A DNA stretch of 8,837 nt, taken from assembly GCA_947254385.1 (NCBI GenBank), contig CAMYCP010000040.1, positions 1 to 8,837 on the forward strand, in the 5' to 3' direction. The first letter of the stretch is position 1. Each line of letters begins with the position of its first letter. Under the pieces are notes generated by a model. It saw only the letters and a list, made by a program, of their open reading frames with translations, was not told the origin of the DNA and searched no databases. Positions 1 to 7,423 of the stretch are shown here, in pieces. This stretch comes from an uncultured Filifactor sp. GTDB taxonomy: Bacteria; Bacillota; Clostridia; Peptostreptococcales; Filifactoraceae. Made by a program: the position numbers and the translations under genes.

Positions 1-351
1 TGAATTGCATAATAAATTGTAGTATCAATTTTCAGTTTAAATTTTTGTAATACAAATTTATATAAAATTGGTTAGATATAATACTACATTTTTTAAAGCT
101 AATCGATATTAATGATTTTTCTACCGGGTTTAGTATTATCGTAATTTTGTATAAAAAGCGGATATATAAAAATCGGTACGAAGTTTTTAAGCCTTCGCAC
201 CGATTAAATTTCGGGAATTAAAATTCCTAATTATAAATGTTTACACCAAGTTGCACAATAAATAGCAGATTAGTTTTAACGAAAATTTTTATATAATTTT
301 ATCATAGATTCCACTTAAGACGGCATACTGATTTCTAAAAGTAAATCGGTA
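1..351. other. A+T-rich intergenic region, no gene seen
   Basis: No open frame here looks like a protein and no tRNA or other structured RNA is recognisable. What can be seen is a good stem-loop at 171-205 (listed separately), an imperfect stem at 325-334/343-352 that touches the degV stop codon, a short near-palindrome TTTGTAATACAAA at 44-56, and an 8-base inverted repeat TGTAGTAT (18-25) / ATACTACA (81-88). A TATAAT at 77-82 has no convincing -35 partner and no gene follows it. The stretch is best read as the 3' untranslated region of degV plus flanking spacer. Confidence 0.6.
171..205 (-). terminator. Likely terminator of degV
   Basis: Arms 171-183 and 193-205 pair over 13 positions around a 9-base loop. 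On the plus strand there is one A/C mismatch (178 with 198), but in a minus-strand RNA the same position becomes a G-U wobble, so the stem is fully paired only in the direction degV is transcribed. On that strand it is followed by a U-rich but interrupted stretch beginning UUUAUAUAU. It lies about 150 bases beyond the degV stop. The imperfect U-tract keeps confidence moderate. Confidence 0.5.
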
Positions 352-1218
352 TTATATGTTTTCAGAGAGGAAAAACACGCCCGTAAATGTAGGGCCGGTA
401 TGCGCCACTATCGTAGGGCCGACCTTGCCGGTTACAAATTTTGTAACGCCGTATTTTTCCATTATGGTTTCTTTTAACGTGTTTAAAAAACTGTCGTCGT
501 CACCGCAGTTTAAAAACACGGTTTGGCCGGAGATGTCTTTGCCGTTAGTTTCGCTTTCGATGTATTTAAGCACGGAGAGGAGCAGTTTCTTTTCTCCTCT
601 TGCTCTGTCCTTGACTTTCAAGTAACCGTCTTTGTCTATTATCAGCATGGGTTTTATATTGAGGGCGCTGCCGATTACCGAGGCTGTACGGGATATTCTG
701 CCGCCGCGGTACAAAAATTCCATTTCTCCGACCGTAAATACGTGTCTTACGGAATCTACCAGATTGTTTGCAAATTCGGTTATTTCTTCCAAAGTTACAT
801 CGGTTTTGAGTTTTTCGGCTAAACGATACAAGATGAGAGCGTATCCAAATGTTGCCGCCTTCGAGTCCACGACCGATATTTTAAAGTCGGGGGACTCTTC
901 TTTTATCATATCCGCCGCACTTATGCAGGTTTTATATGTGCCGGAGATGCCTGAAGACATGGTAAGACAAAGCACGGGGATATTTTGCGCCGCACATTTT
1001 TTAAATATTTCATCGTAGGCGTTCAGCGTTATTTGGGAGGTTTTGAATATTTCTCCCGCACGCATTCTCTTATATATATCTTCGGCAAAAATATCCACGT
1101 TGTCTCTATATGTATTGCCGTTGGAATTTACACTTACGGGGAGTATAGTTATACCGAGTTCTTCCGCAATTTTCGGTTCTATATCGCACGCACTGTCGGC
1201 GATTAATTTTATGTTCAT
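352..1218 (-). CDS. DegV family fatty-acid-binding protein
   Basis: 288 residues, the usual length for the DegV family. Members bind a single fatty acid in a pocket between two domains; the FakB branch presents it to the kinase FakA for phosphorylation and entry into phospholipid synthesis. Visible family landmarks are the N-terminal DSACD (8-12), TSQIT (60-64), TMSSGISGTY (86-95, the serine-rich loop that holds the carboxylate), YRGGRIS (170-176) and the C-terminal GPTIVAHTGP (267-276). No signal peptide or membrane segment, so it is cytoplasmic. The ATG at 1218 has an AAAGGA ribosome site about 7 bases upstream. It starts 37 bases after the MATE stop and has its own promoter-like sequence. 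No fakA-like gene is in the window, so the fatty-acid role comes from the family, and the exact FakB identity is not established. Confidence 0.93.
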   Translation of the reverse strand: MNIKLIADSACDIEPKIAEELGITILPVSVNSNGNTYRDNVDIFAEDIYKRMRAGEIFKTSQITLNAYDEIFKKCAAQNIPVLCLTMSSGISGTYKTCISAADMIKEESPDFKISVVDSKAATFGYALILYRLAEKLKTDVTLEEITEFANNLVDSVRHVFTVGEMEFLYRGGRISRTASVIGSALNIKPMLIIDKDGYLKVKDRARGEKKLLLSVLKYIESETNGKDISGQTVFLNCGDDDSFLNTLKETIMEKYGVTKFVTGKVGPTIVAHTGPTFTGVFFLSENI

Positions 1219-1249
1219 AGCTATCCTTTCTTAAAAAATAATTAAAATT

Positions 1250-1279
1250 ATTATATCAGACATGACGGCAATCGTGCAA
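1250..1279 (-). promoter_or_regulatory. Extended -10 promoter for degV
   Basis: Reading the minus strand, TGATATAAT spans 1258-1250, a consensus -10 hexamer with the extended TGn motif. The TG belongs to the TGA stop codon of the upstream MATE gene. A weak -35, TTGCAC, lies at 1279-1274 with an 18-base spacer. The hexamer ends 31 bases before the degV ATG, the same distance as in the sdaAB promoter. Assigned by sequence only. Confidence 0.6.
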
Positions 1280-2593
1280 ATTTTTTTCAGTATACAGCAA
1301 AAACAAACATAATATAAGACACGCACTTTCGGAAAAAGTGGGCGACAGCCAGATGGAATATTCAAACGGGAGCATTACCGAAATTTTAAGTGCGATATAT
1401 ACGGCTATTATTCCGCGACATACGGAAATAACGGCAGACTGTAAGGCTTTGCCTTTAGCTGAAAAATATCCGCCTATGAGTATATTAAATCCCGATAAAG
1501 AAAATGACAGGCCGAATACTTTAAGAGCTTTTGTTGTGTAGCTGAATACAAAGATATCATCCGCTTTTAAAAAAATAGCAGTGATTTTATCCGCAAATAC
1601 AAAAATGGTTGATATCGCCGCAATCGAAAATACAAATACCGTAAAAACGGCGTATTTAAATAATCGATTGTATACGGTGGGCTCATTTTTCCCCAAATGA
1701 TAGCTTATTAGCGGTTGTACACCTTGAGTCACTCCCGCCATGGTCATGTTTACGAACAGGGCGGTATACGATACGACGGTGTAGGAGACGAGAGCAAATT
1801 CGCCCACGTATTTAAGCAGGAAATGGTTATAGAGTAAAATTACCGTACTTACGGAAATTTCCGATATAAAATCCCCCAAGCCTATCGGCAGGACTTTTTT
1901 GTATATCGAAAAATCCGGTTTAAATTTCATAAATTTAAGTTTTGATTCATGTGATAAAAAATGTAAAAAAAACAAAGAAAACGACACCGCTTGCGCTATA
2001 CCCGTAGCGTATGCCGCTCCGCTTATTCCTAAGTGAAATATCGCCACAAAAACATAATCGAGTACTATGTTCGTGATTGCGGACGAAGTTACGCCTATTG
2101 CGGAAATTATCGGAAAACCGTCGGTTTTCACCATTATTTCCATAATGTAGGATAAAATAAAAAAACTGTTGAATAGTGATATTATGGAGATGTATTTGGC
2201 AGAGTCTTCAATAAGTGAATCGGGCGCTCCCAAAAATGAAACGATATTGTACAAATTTACGCGGACGAACACGTAAAACAAAACGGAAAACAAAAGACTT
2301 GCCATAAAAGTAAAAGTAAAGAGTTTGCCGGCGTTTACTTTTTCGCCCCGACCGAGAAAAATTCCGGCTAATGTCGCCGTACCGCGCGATGGGAGCATTG
2401 CCAGAGCAAATATGAAGTTTACGAACGGCATACATATATTTACCGCCGCCAGAGCTTCTTTGCCGACAAACTTTGCCACAAAAAAGCCGTCCACCACCGT
2501 GTACATTGAGAAAACAATCATTGAGAGTACGGACGGCAACATGAAACGCATAAATTTTTTCTTTAAATCTGAAATATTAAAACTTCCCTTCAT
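1256..2593 (-). CDS. MATE family efflux transporter
   Basis: Polytopic inner-membrane protein of 445 residues from the preferred start, matching the usual 440-460 of the multidrug and toxic compound extrusion (MATE) family, which exports cationic drugs or metabolites in exchange for Na+ or H+. Nearly the whole chain is hydrophobic segments, consistent with 12 helices in two six-helix halves. The first helix (about 20-40) carries the family pattern VVDGFFVAKFVG, whose Asp35 sits where NorM-type pumps have a functional aspartate. The loop with LGRGEKVNAGK (about 80-90) after helix 2 is also typical. The frame is open to a TTG at 2626, but the extra 11 residues are unlike the family, so ATG 2593 is preferred. 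Neither start has a Shine-Dalgarno sequence. An intrinsic terminator separates it from the gene upstream. Substrate cannot be told. Confidence 0.92.
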   Translation of the reverse strand: MKGSFNISDLKKKFMRFMLPSVLSMIVFSMYTVVDGFFVAKFVGKEALAAVNICMPFVNFIFALAMLPSRGTATLAGIFLGRGEKVNAGKLFTFTFMASLLFSVLFYVFVRVNLYNIVSFLGAPDSLIEDSAKYISIISLFNSFFILSYIMEIMVKTDGFPIISAIGVTSSAITNIVLDYVFVAIFHLGISGAAYATGIAQAVSFSLFFLHFLSHESKLKFMKFKPDFSIYKKVLPIGLGDFISEISVSTVILLYNHFLLKYVGEFALVSYTVVSYTALFVNMTMAGVTQGVQPLISYHLGKNEPTVYNRLFKYAVFTVFVFSIAAISTIFVFADKITAIFLKADDIFVFSYTTKALKVFGLSFSLSGFNILIGGYFSAKGKALQSAVISVCRGIIAVYIALKISVMLPFEYSIWLSPTFSESACLILCLFLLYTEKNLHDCRHV

Positions 2594-2606
2594 TTGACAT
2601 ATATTT

Positions 2607-2615
2607 ATTGTAACA
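2607..2615 (-). promoter_or_regulatory. Possible extended -10 promoter for the MATE gene
   Basis: On the minus strand TGTTACAAT (2615-2607) gives an extended -10 with a 5/6 hexamer. It lies downstream of the terminator at 2652-2683, where a new promoter is needed. The expected transcription start, about 7 bases further, would leave under 10 bases before the ATG at 2593. An alternative is TTGCTT (-35) with TATATG (-10) at 17-base spacing, which would also give an almost leaderless message. Confidence 0.35.
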
Positions 2616-2651
2616 TAAAAAAGCAAGTATATTACTTTTGATTTTTTGCAA

Positions 2652-2683
2652 AAAAAGTTCCTCTAAATTCAGAGGAACTTTTT
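2652..2683 (-). terminator. Intrinsic terminator after the YjiH-like gene
   Basis: Perfect 13-base inverted repeat, arms 2652-2664 and 2671-2683, with core GTTCCTCT / AGAGGAAC and a 6-base loop. On the minus strand the G+C-rich stem runs into seven Ts, a textbook rho-independent terminator 8 bases after the stop codon at 2691. The plus strand also ends in a short T-run, but there is no plus-strand gene to terminate. Confidence 0.93.
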
Positions 2684-2690
2684 ATATCTC

Positions 2691-4121
2691 TTATGCAGGG
2701 AAAATTAAGTGAGCTACAGGCGCTACTATTAAGAGGCTTATGATTGTTCTTTCAAGGAAAATTATAAAGAGGTCCACTATGTTTACCGGCAGTTTTGAAC
2801 CTAAGATAAGTCCGCCGACTTCCGAAAGATATATAAGTTGTGTAACCGATATTACCGCTACGATAAATTTGGTCATTTGAGATGTTGCGCCTTCGGCTAT
2901 GATTATTGCCGGAGTGAACATATCGGTAAAGCCGACTATCATTGTTTTGGATGCTATTTCGGCTTCGGGAATTTGAAGTAAATTTAAAAGCGGCATGAAG
3001 GGTTTGCCGAGGATTGTAAATATTTCCGTGTTATTTGCAAGCACCAGAGCTATCGTACCTATCGCCATAACTACCGGCATAACGCCGAACCACATTCCAA
3101 TGGCATTTTTCATTCCGTTTGAGAAAAATTCTCCGATCCCTTTGTGTTCGGATACTCTTTTTAAAGCGAGGTGCAATCCGTATTCTGAAGAAGAAGAAAA
3201 TCCTGCGGGGATATCTTCCGGAATGGCTCTGTCTTTTACGAGGTAAGAATCCGGTTTAAGAGAAAGGGGCGGTATTCTCGGGCATACTATAGCGCATACC
3301 ACACCTACGGCGCAGATTAAAAGATAGTATATCCCGAAATATTTCATAAGATCGACTTGTGTCAAAACTACGATGCTGAATGTTATGGATACGGCGGAGA
3401 AAGTCGTCGCTATAATTGATGCTTCTCTTGCCGAATAATATCCGCCTTCATATTGATTGCAGGTGAGCATAACGCCGAGCGTACCGTCGCCTATCCACGA
3501 AGTGAAACAGTCTACCGCGGCTCTTCCGGGAATTTTAAAGAGGGGACGCATAGCTTTGGTGAGCAGTGCGCCGACATATTCCAACAGACCGAAGTCTAAG
3601 AGGAGAGGAAGGAGCAGTGCCGCAATTAAAAAGATTATAACAAGCACGGTGAGCAAATCTCCAAGGACGAAACCTCCCGCTCCGCCATCGGTTATCATAT
3701 GAATAATTCCGGTATCGTTTTCTCCTGTCGACACTTTCAAATATGTGAGCCAGATGAATACAGCCCCGAGCACTCTTATAGCCACCCATATCGGTGTGGT
3801 TGAAAAAGTATCTTTTAAAAGTTCGTTTTTAGTTATAAAATCCGGTTTCGTCAAAGCTATAATCGACATTATTGCGGATACGGTGACGATGATTACGCAT
3901 AACAGAGGTAAAACGCCGCTTATTGCATTACCGATAATGTCCGCCAGAATCTTAACGCATATTGTCCAGTCTTCGCCTTTTTTAACGGGAATCATAAAGA
4001 GAATTATCCCGATTATGGACGGAATTAGAAATTGCATCATATACTTTGATTTTTTTTCAGGGTCCAACTTAGTGTAGTTTTGAATCGGATCGTTTTTTTT
4101 GAAATTATTGCTCGAATCCAT
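2691..4121 (-). CDS. YjiH family membrane protein with nucleoside-recognition (Gate) domain
   Basis: 476-residue integral membrane protein resembling the YjiH family, whose members share the Gate fold with concentrative nucleoside transporters and spore maturation proteins. A hydrophilic N-terminus (1-27) precedes about ten hydrophobic segments, the first near 29-46. The Gate-like landmarks are PGRAAVDCFTSWIGDGTLG (198-216), followed by CNQYEGGYYSAREASII, and a second related half containing GFTDMFTPAIIIAEG (397-411); the two may be the broken-helix hairpins of an inverted repeat (inference). A hydrophilic loop covers about 285-330. The ATG at 4121 has a strong AGGAG site at 4133-4129. It begins 29 bases after arcA, so the two are very probably co-transcribed and end at the terminator at 2652-2683. 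The transport substrate is unknown; the context suggests arginine, citrulline, ornithine or a related compound, which is inference only. Confidence 0.85.
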   Translation of the reverse strand: MDSSNNFKKNDPIQNYTKLDPEKKSKYMMQFLIPSIIGIILFMIPVKKGEDWTICVKILADIIGNAISGVLPLLCVIIVTVSAIMSIIALTKPDFITKNELLKDTFSTTPIWVAIRVLGAVFIWLTYLKVSTGENDTGIIHMITDGGAGGFVLGDLLTVLVIIFLIAALLLPLLLDFGLLEYVGALLTKAMRPLFKIPGRAAVDCFTSWIGDGTLGVMLTCNQYEGGYYSAREASIIATTFSAVSITFSIVVLTQVDLMKYFGIYYLLICAVGVVCAIVCPRIPPLSLKPDSYLVKDRAIPEDIPAGFSSSSEYGLHLALKRVSEHKGIGEFFSNGMKNAIGMWFGVMPVVMAIGTIALVLANNTEIFTILGKPFMPLLNLLQIPEAEIASKTMIVGFTDMFTPAIIIAEGATSQMTKFIVAVISVTQLIYLSEVGGLILGSKLPVNIVDLFIIFLERTIISLLIVAPVAHLIFPA

Positions 4122-4128
4122 TTTAAAG

Positions 4129-4150
4129 CTCCTTTCGTATTTCTATACGA
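4129..4150 (-). promoter_or_regulatory. Intercistronic hairpin next to the ribosome site of the YjiH-like gene
   Basis: Directly after the arcA stop codon, a perfect 6-base stem TCGTAT / ATACGA with a 4-base loop occupies 4150-4135. Its lower end adjoins the AAAGGAG ribosome site (4135-4129) of the downstream gene. There is no T-run, so it is not a terminator; it could tune translation or mark an RNA processing or stability point. Confidence 0.45.
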
Positions 4151-5380
4151 TTATAAATTTTCTCTTTCAAACGGCATGGACATACATCTCGGACCCCCAC
4201 GGCCTCTTGAAAGTTCACTTGACGGCATGATATGAAGTTTTATTCCGGCTTTTTCTAAAAGTTCATTTGTAACGTGGTTGCGTTCGTATACTATTACTTC
4301 ACCCGGAGCTATGGCAAGCGTATTTGCTCCGTCGTTCCACTGTTCTCTGGCCCCGGCTATGATGTCGTCTCCGCCGCAACGTATCAACGTAACTTTATCA
4401 AGACCTAAAGCGTCGGCTAAAATTTGGTCGAGTTCTTTGCTTTCTTCGACTATCTTTAAACTTCCGCCTGCGCCTTTGGAAATTGAATATACGGTTAAAG
4501 GCCCTTCAATTTCAGGGTGAATGGTGAATTTATCGTAATCTATCATGGTAAATACAGTATCCAGGTGCATAAACGCACGTTTTACCGGAATTTTAAGCGC
4601 CAGTACTTTTTTAAACGTATTGTCGGCATTAAAGATATTCTTTGCGAGTTCTTCCACGGCGGCGGCATCGGTACGTTGAGATATACCTATCGCCAACACT
4701 TCTTCGGATAGGATAAGTTCATCTCCGCCTTCTACTGAAGAAGGTAAAGCCCTGTCGTACCAATGATTTTTACAAGCGTCTTTCCATATGGGATGATATT
4801 TAAAAATATATTTTGCAAAAAGTGTTTCTCTTCTTCTGGTTTCGTTTCTCATATGGTTTAGCGAAACGCCGTCACCTATGGTTGCAAACGGGTCACGTGT
4901 AAAATATAAATTCGGCATCGGATCTATTATAAACGGATAAGTCGAATCCACCATATCGGCCAATGTCGTCTTTTGATATGATGGAAGTTCACGCTTTTTA
5001 ATCCCCTCCATCATCTTTATGACCATATCGTAGTCATTATCTATGTTAAGCAAAAACTCCTTCACGACGGCTTTTTTCTTTTCGCCCTCGATGTTGGCTT
5101 CCGCTATATATTCATTAAGAAAATCGTCTTTTACTTTCGCATCCGTAAGCGATTCGGCGGCAAGATTTTCAAGATACAAAACCTCCACGCCGTTATCTTT
5201 AAGTATTTTTGCGAAAGCGTCATGTTCCTCTCTTGCAACTTTTAGGAACGGAATATCATCAAACAGCAGACGATCCAAAAGATCGGGCGTGAGATTTTCA
5301 ATTTCCTCCCCCGGTCTGTGTAACATTACAGTCTTGAGTTTACCGATTTCGGAATAAACGTTAAGGCTACGCCTGTCCAT
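4151..5380 (-). CDS. arcA: Arginine deiminase
   Basis: Cytoplasmic enzyme that hydrolyses L-arginine to L-citrulline and ammonia, the first step of the ATP-yielding arginine deiminase pathway. At 409 residues it is full family length. The guanidine-modifying catalytic set is complete: FTRDPF with Asp163, EGGD with Glu217 and Asp220, HLD with His272 and Asp274, and the nucleophile Cys399 in [13 protein letters not shown] at the C-terminus. The N-terminal [18 protein letters not shown] (7-24) and [19 protein letters not shown] (38-56) are also typical. The ATG at 5380 has an AAGGTGA ribosome site 6 bases upstream (5393-5387). It is first in a likely operon with the YjiH-like gene. No arcB, arcC or classical arcD is in the window, so the later steps must be encoded elsewhere or be absent. 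Confidence 0.97.
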   Translation of the reverse strand: MDRRSLNVYSEIGKLKTVMLHRPGEEIENLTPDLLDRLLFDDIPFLKVAREEHDAFAKILKDNGVEVLYLENLAAESLTDAKVKDDFLNEYIAEANIEGEKKKAVVKEFLLNIDNDYDMVIKMMEGIKKRELPSYQKTTLADMVDSTYPFIIDPMPNLYFTRDPFATIGDGVSLNHMRNETRRRETLFAKYIFKYHPIWKDACKNHWYDRALPSSVEGGDELILSEEVLAIGISQRTDAAAVEELAKNIFNADNTFKKVLALKIPVKRAFMHLDTVFTMIDYDKFTIHPEIEGPLTVYSISKGAGGSLKIVEESKELDQILADALGLDKVTLIRCGGDDIIAGAREQWNDGANTLAIAPGEVIVYERNHVTNELLEKAGIKLHIMPSSELSRGRGGPRCMSMPFERENL

Positions 5381-5428
5381 AAAAAATCACCTTGTCCTTT
5401 CAATAAAATTGATAATTATGCAAACACA

Positions 5429-5447
5429 AAAGATATAAATTATCTTT
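5429..5447. promoter_or_regulatory. Palindrome in the arcA-sdaAB divergent control region
   Basis: AAAGATA TAAAT TATCTTT is a perfect 7-base inverted repeat with a 5-base centre, 49 bases upstream of arcA and 121 upstream of sdaAB. It abuts a consensus -35 hexamer TTGACA on the minus strand (5452-5447) and would fill the spacer of that promoter, but the hexamer at the expected -10 position (TTGTGT) is poor. It may be a regulator-binding site that controls arcA; the regulator is unknown. Confidence 0.4.
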
Positions 5448-5527
5448 GTCAATATAATAACATATAAAATTTAAAAAAGAAATCGTTTTTTTATAAAGAA
5501 AAAAATCAATAATTTTTGTCGTATATT

Positions 5528-5536
5528 TGATATAAT
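5528..5536 (+). promoter_or_regulatory. Extended -10 promoter of the sdaAB operon
   Basis: TGATATAAT is a consensus -10 hexamer with the extended TGn element; no good -35 lies 16-18 bases upstream, as is common for extended -10 promoters. Expected transcription starts near 5543, giving a leader of about 25 bases that contains GAAAGGA (5554-5560) 7 bases before the ATG at 5568. The leader is too short for a riboswitch or T-box. Confidence 0.65.
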
Positions 5537-5567
5537 TATCATATAAAAAAATTGAAAGGATGTCGCT

Positions 5568-6236
5568 ATGAAAGAAATAAGCTTTTTTGATGTAATCGGC
5601 CCCAACATGATAGGCCCGTCCAGTTCACATACGGCGGGAGCGCTTAGAATTGCACTCATGGCACGTAAAATTTTAGGAGAAGAACCCGTATATGCAAAAT
5701 TTACACTTTACGGTTCTTTCGCTCGCACATACAGAGGACACGGCACGGACAGAGCGCTTCTGGCGGGACTTATGGGCTTTAATACCGATGACGAACGCAT
5801 AAGAGATTCATTCGAGATTGCGGATAAAAACGGTATTAAATACGAATTTGTCCCGTTTCAGGGGAAAACTTCGTACCACCCGAACACTGTCCTTATAGAA
5901 ACCGAAAGTGCAAGCGGACATAAAACATCGGTGCTTGGAGTATCGACAGGGGGCGGAGCCGTGAGAATAGACATGATAAACGGCACGGAAATTTTCTTCA
6001 CCGGTGAATATCATACAGTCATCGTATCTCAAAAAGATCGCCCCGGTGTAGTTGCGCACATTGCGGAGGAACTTTCAAAAAACAGCATCAACATTGCTTT
6101 TATGCGGGTTTATAGGGAGGCAAAGGGTGAAAACGCCTTTACCGTAATAGAAACCGATGAAGACATAGATAAAAAGACGATAGACGGCATTAAATCTTAT
6201 CCGTATATTAAAGCGGTAAGCCTTATAGAAATTTGA
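5568..6236 (+). CDS. sdaAB: L-serine dehydratase, iron-sulfur-dependent, beta subunit
   Basis: 222 residues, normal for the separate beta chain of the two-subunit Bacillota and Clostridia type serine dehydratase, which deaminates L-serine to pyruvate and ammonia without pyridoxal phosphate. The N-terminal domain shows the signature FDVIGPNMIGPSSSHTAG (7-24), with the serine- and histidine-rich loop near the active site, followed by GHGTDRALLAG (57-67). A flexible link leads to a C-terminal ACT domain (about 148-222, beginning HTVIVSQKDRPGVVAHIAEEL), a fold often used for small-ligand or subunit contacts. Start ATG 5568 has a good GAAAGGA ribosome site. It is the first gene of the rightward operon and ends 12 bases before the alpha subunit gene. 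Confidence 0.97.
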   Translation: MKEISFFDVIGPNMIGPSSSHTAGALRIALMARKILGEEPVYAKFTLYGSFARTYRGHGTDRALLAGLMGFNTDDERIRDSFEIADKNGIKYEFVPFQGKTSYHPNTVLIETESASGHKTSVLGVSTGGGAVRIDMINGTEIFFTGEYHTVIVSQKDRPGVVAHIAEELSKNSINIAFMRVYREAKGENAFTVIETDEDIDKKTIDGIKSYPYIKAVSLIEI

Positions 6237-6248
6237 TGGAGGCGTTTT

Positions 6249-7121
6249 ATGAATTTTACTACAGGTAAAGAACTTTTAAATATATGTAACACGGACGGAA
6301 TTAAAATAAGTGAAGCAATGCTCCTGCGTGAAACTGAAATTAGCGGCTTAAGCCGAAAAGAAATATTAAACGGACTCTCCGTTTCTTGGGAAATAATGAA
6401 AAGCTCCGCCAAAAAAGCGGTTAAACACGCCGTGCCGTCGATGGGCGGACTTATCGGCGGGGAGGCATCGAAACTCTACAAAAGATTTGTCGACAAAAAA
6501 AATATATCCGGAAATCTTCTCGGTAAAGCTATAATTTACTCAATGGGCGTTATGGAAGTAAACGCCTCCATGGGGCTTATTGTAGCGGCACCGACGGCGG
6601 GAAGTTCGGGTGTAATACCGGGACTTTTTACCGCTATGTATGAAGAATACAATTTAAGTGATGAATTGATGTTCAGGGCGCTTCTTAACGCCGGTGCGGT
6701 GGGATATCTTGTTATGCGTAACGCAAGCGTAGCGGGAGCGGAAGGAGGTTGTCAGGCGGAAATCGGTACGGCGTGCGCCATGGCGGCGTCAGGTATCAGC
6801 GAACTTATGGACGGTACGCCGGAAATGTCTTTAAATGCCGCAGCCATAGCATTTGCAAATATACTCGGTTTGGTATGCGATCCCGTGGGAGGACTTGTGG
6901 AATCCCCCTGTCAAACACGTAACGCCATGGGCGTATCAAATGCGTTGGTCAGCGCCGAACTTACACTTGCGGGAATAAAAAATATAATCCCGTTTGATGA
7001 AATGGTGCAAGTTGTATACAGTGTAGGCAAGGGACTTCCGTTTGAACTTCGTGAAAGCGCACTCGGCGGAATCGCCGCCGCCGCATCCGCAAGAAAATAT
7101 TCACAAAATAAAATTTATTAA
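6249..7121 (+). CDS. sdaAA: L-serine dehydratase, iron-sulfur-dependent, alpha subunit
   Basis: Catalytic chain that carries the oxygen-sensitive [4Fe-4S] cluster and pairs with SdaAB. It is 290 residues, normal for the stand-alone alpha subunit. Cluster-ligand cysteines are visible in AGAEGGCQAEIG (Cys168), LVCDPVGG (Cys210) and VESPCQTRN (Cys221); a further Cys176 is present. The motif APTAGSSGVIPG (114-125) is the other family hallmark. The C-terminal region (271-283, ALGGIAAAASARK) is also typical. GGAGG lies 8 bases upstream of ATG 6249. An iron-sulfur enzyme of this kind fits an anaerobic or microaerobic amino-acid-degrading organism. Confidence 0.97.
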   Translation: MNFTTGKELLNICNTDGIKISEAMLLRETEISGLSRKEILNGLSVSWEIMKSSAKKAVKHAVPSMGGLIGGEASKLYKRFVDKKNISGNLLGKAIIYSMGVMEVNASMGLIVAAPTAGSSGVIPGLFTAMYEEYNLSDELMFRALLNAGAVGYLVMRNASVAGAEGGCQAEIGTACAMAASGISELMDGTPEMSLNAAAIAFANILGLVCDPVGGLVESPCQTRNAMGVSNALVSAELTLAGIKNIIPFDEMVQVVYSVGKGLPFELRESALGGIAAAASARKYSQNKIY

Positions 7122-7131
7122 GGAGAATGGT

Positions 7132-7401
7132 ATGAAAGCGGTAATTACTGTAATAGGTAAAGATAAGCTCGGAATTGTAAGCAACGTTACGACAAAAGTG
7201 ACAAAACTCAATATGAACATACTGGATATCAATCAAACCTTATTGGAGGGATTTTTCACCATGGTGATAATGGTGAAAATTTTAGATGAAAATGCTGATT
7301 TTACTTTTTTGAGCGATGAATTTAAAAAACTCGGCGAAAATATAGGCGTTGAAATTCGTATTCAACACGAAGATCTTTTTAACGCCATGCACCGACTGTA
7401 A
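7132..7401 (+). CDS. Stand-alone ACT domain protein (UPF0237 family)
   Basis: 89-residue cytoplasmic protein that is a single ACT domain of the UPF0237 type. The opening MKAVITVIGKDKLGIVSNVTTKV has the beta strand and glycine turn (GKDKLGI, 9-15) that begin this fold, followed by a helix, LNMNILDINQTLLEGFFTMVIMV and a second helix-strand unit ending IGVEIRIQHEDLFNAMHRL, a tail characteristic of the family. ACT domains usually sense amino acids or mediate subunit contacts; the ligand here is not known. ATG 7132 follows an AAGGAG site and starts 10 bases after the sdaAA stop, so it is clearly co-transcribed. The ATG at 7127 is in another frame and stops at once. In many Bacillota this gene precedes a DUF711 gene, as it does here. 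Confidence 0.93.
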   Translation: MKAVITVIGKDKLGIVSNVTTKVTKLNMNILDINQTLLEGFFTMVIMVKILDENADFTFLSDEFKKLGENIGVEIRIQHEDLFNAMHRL

Positions 7402-7423
7402 ACAATATAATTGATAATTTAAC

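Noticed and set aside
77..82. TATAAT in the left intergenic region as a promoter
   Set aside because: No -35 at 16-18 bases, no TG extension, and no gene downstream on that strand.
18..88. Inverted repeat TGTAGTAT / ATACTACA as a mobile-element end
   Set aside because: Only 8 bases, with no transposase, target duplication or conserved partner; expected by chance in A+T-rich sequence.
2591..2626. MATE start at TTG 2626
   Set aside because: Adds 11 residues not typical of the family, has no ribosome site, and would overlap the likely promoter; ATG 2593 fits better.
356..4077. Several plus-strand open frames of 60-130 codons opposite degV, MATE, the Gate gene and arcA
   Set aside because: They are antisense shadows of well-supported genes, lack good ribosome sites and show no recognisable family.
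5409..5422. Possible arginine repressor (ARG box) upstream of arcA, minus-strand TGCATAATTATCAA
   Set aside because: The left half resembles TGNAT but the right half does not match ATTCA; A+T-rich DNA gives such matches by chance.
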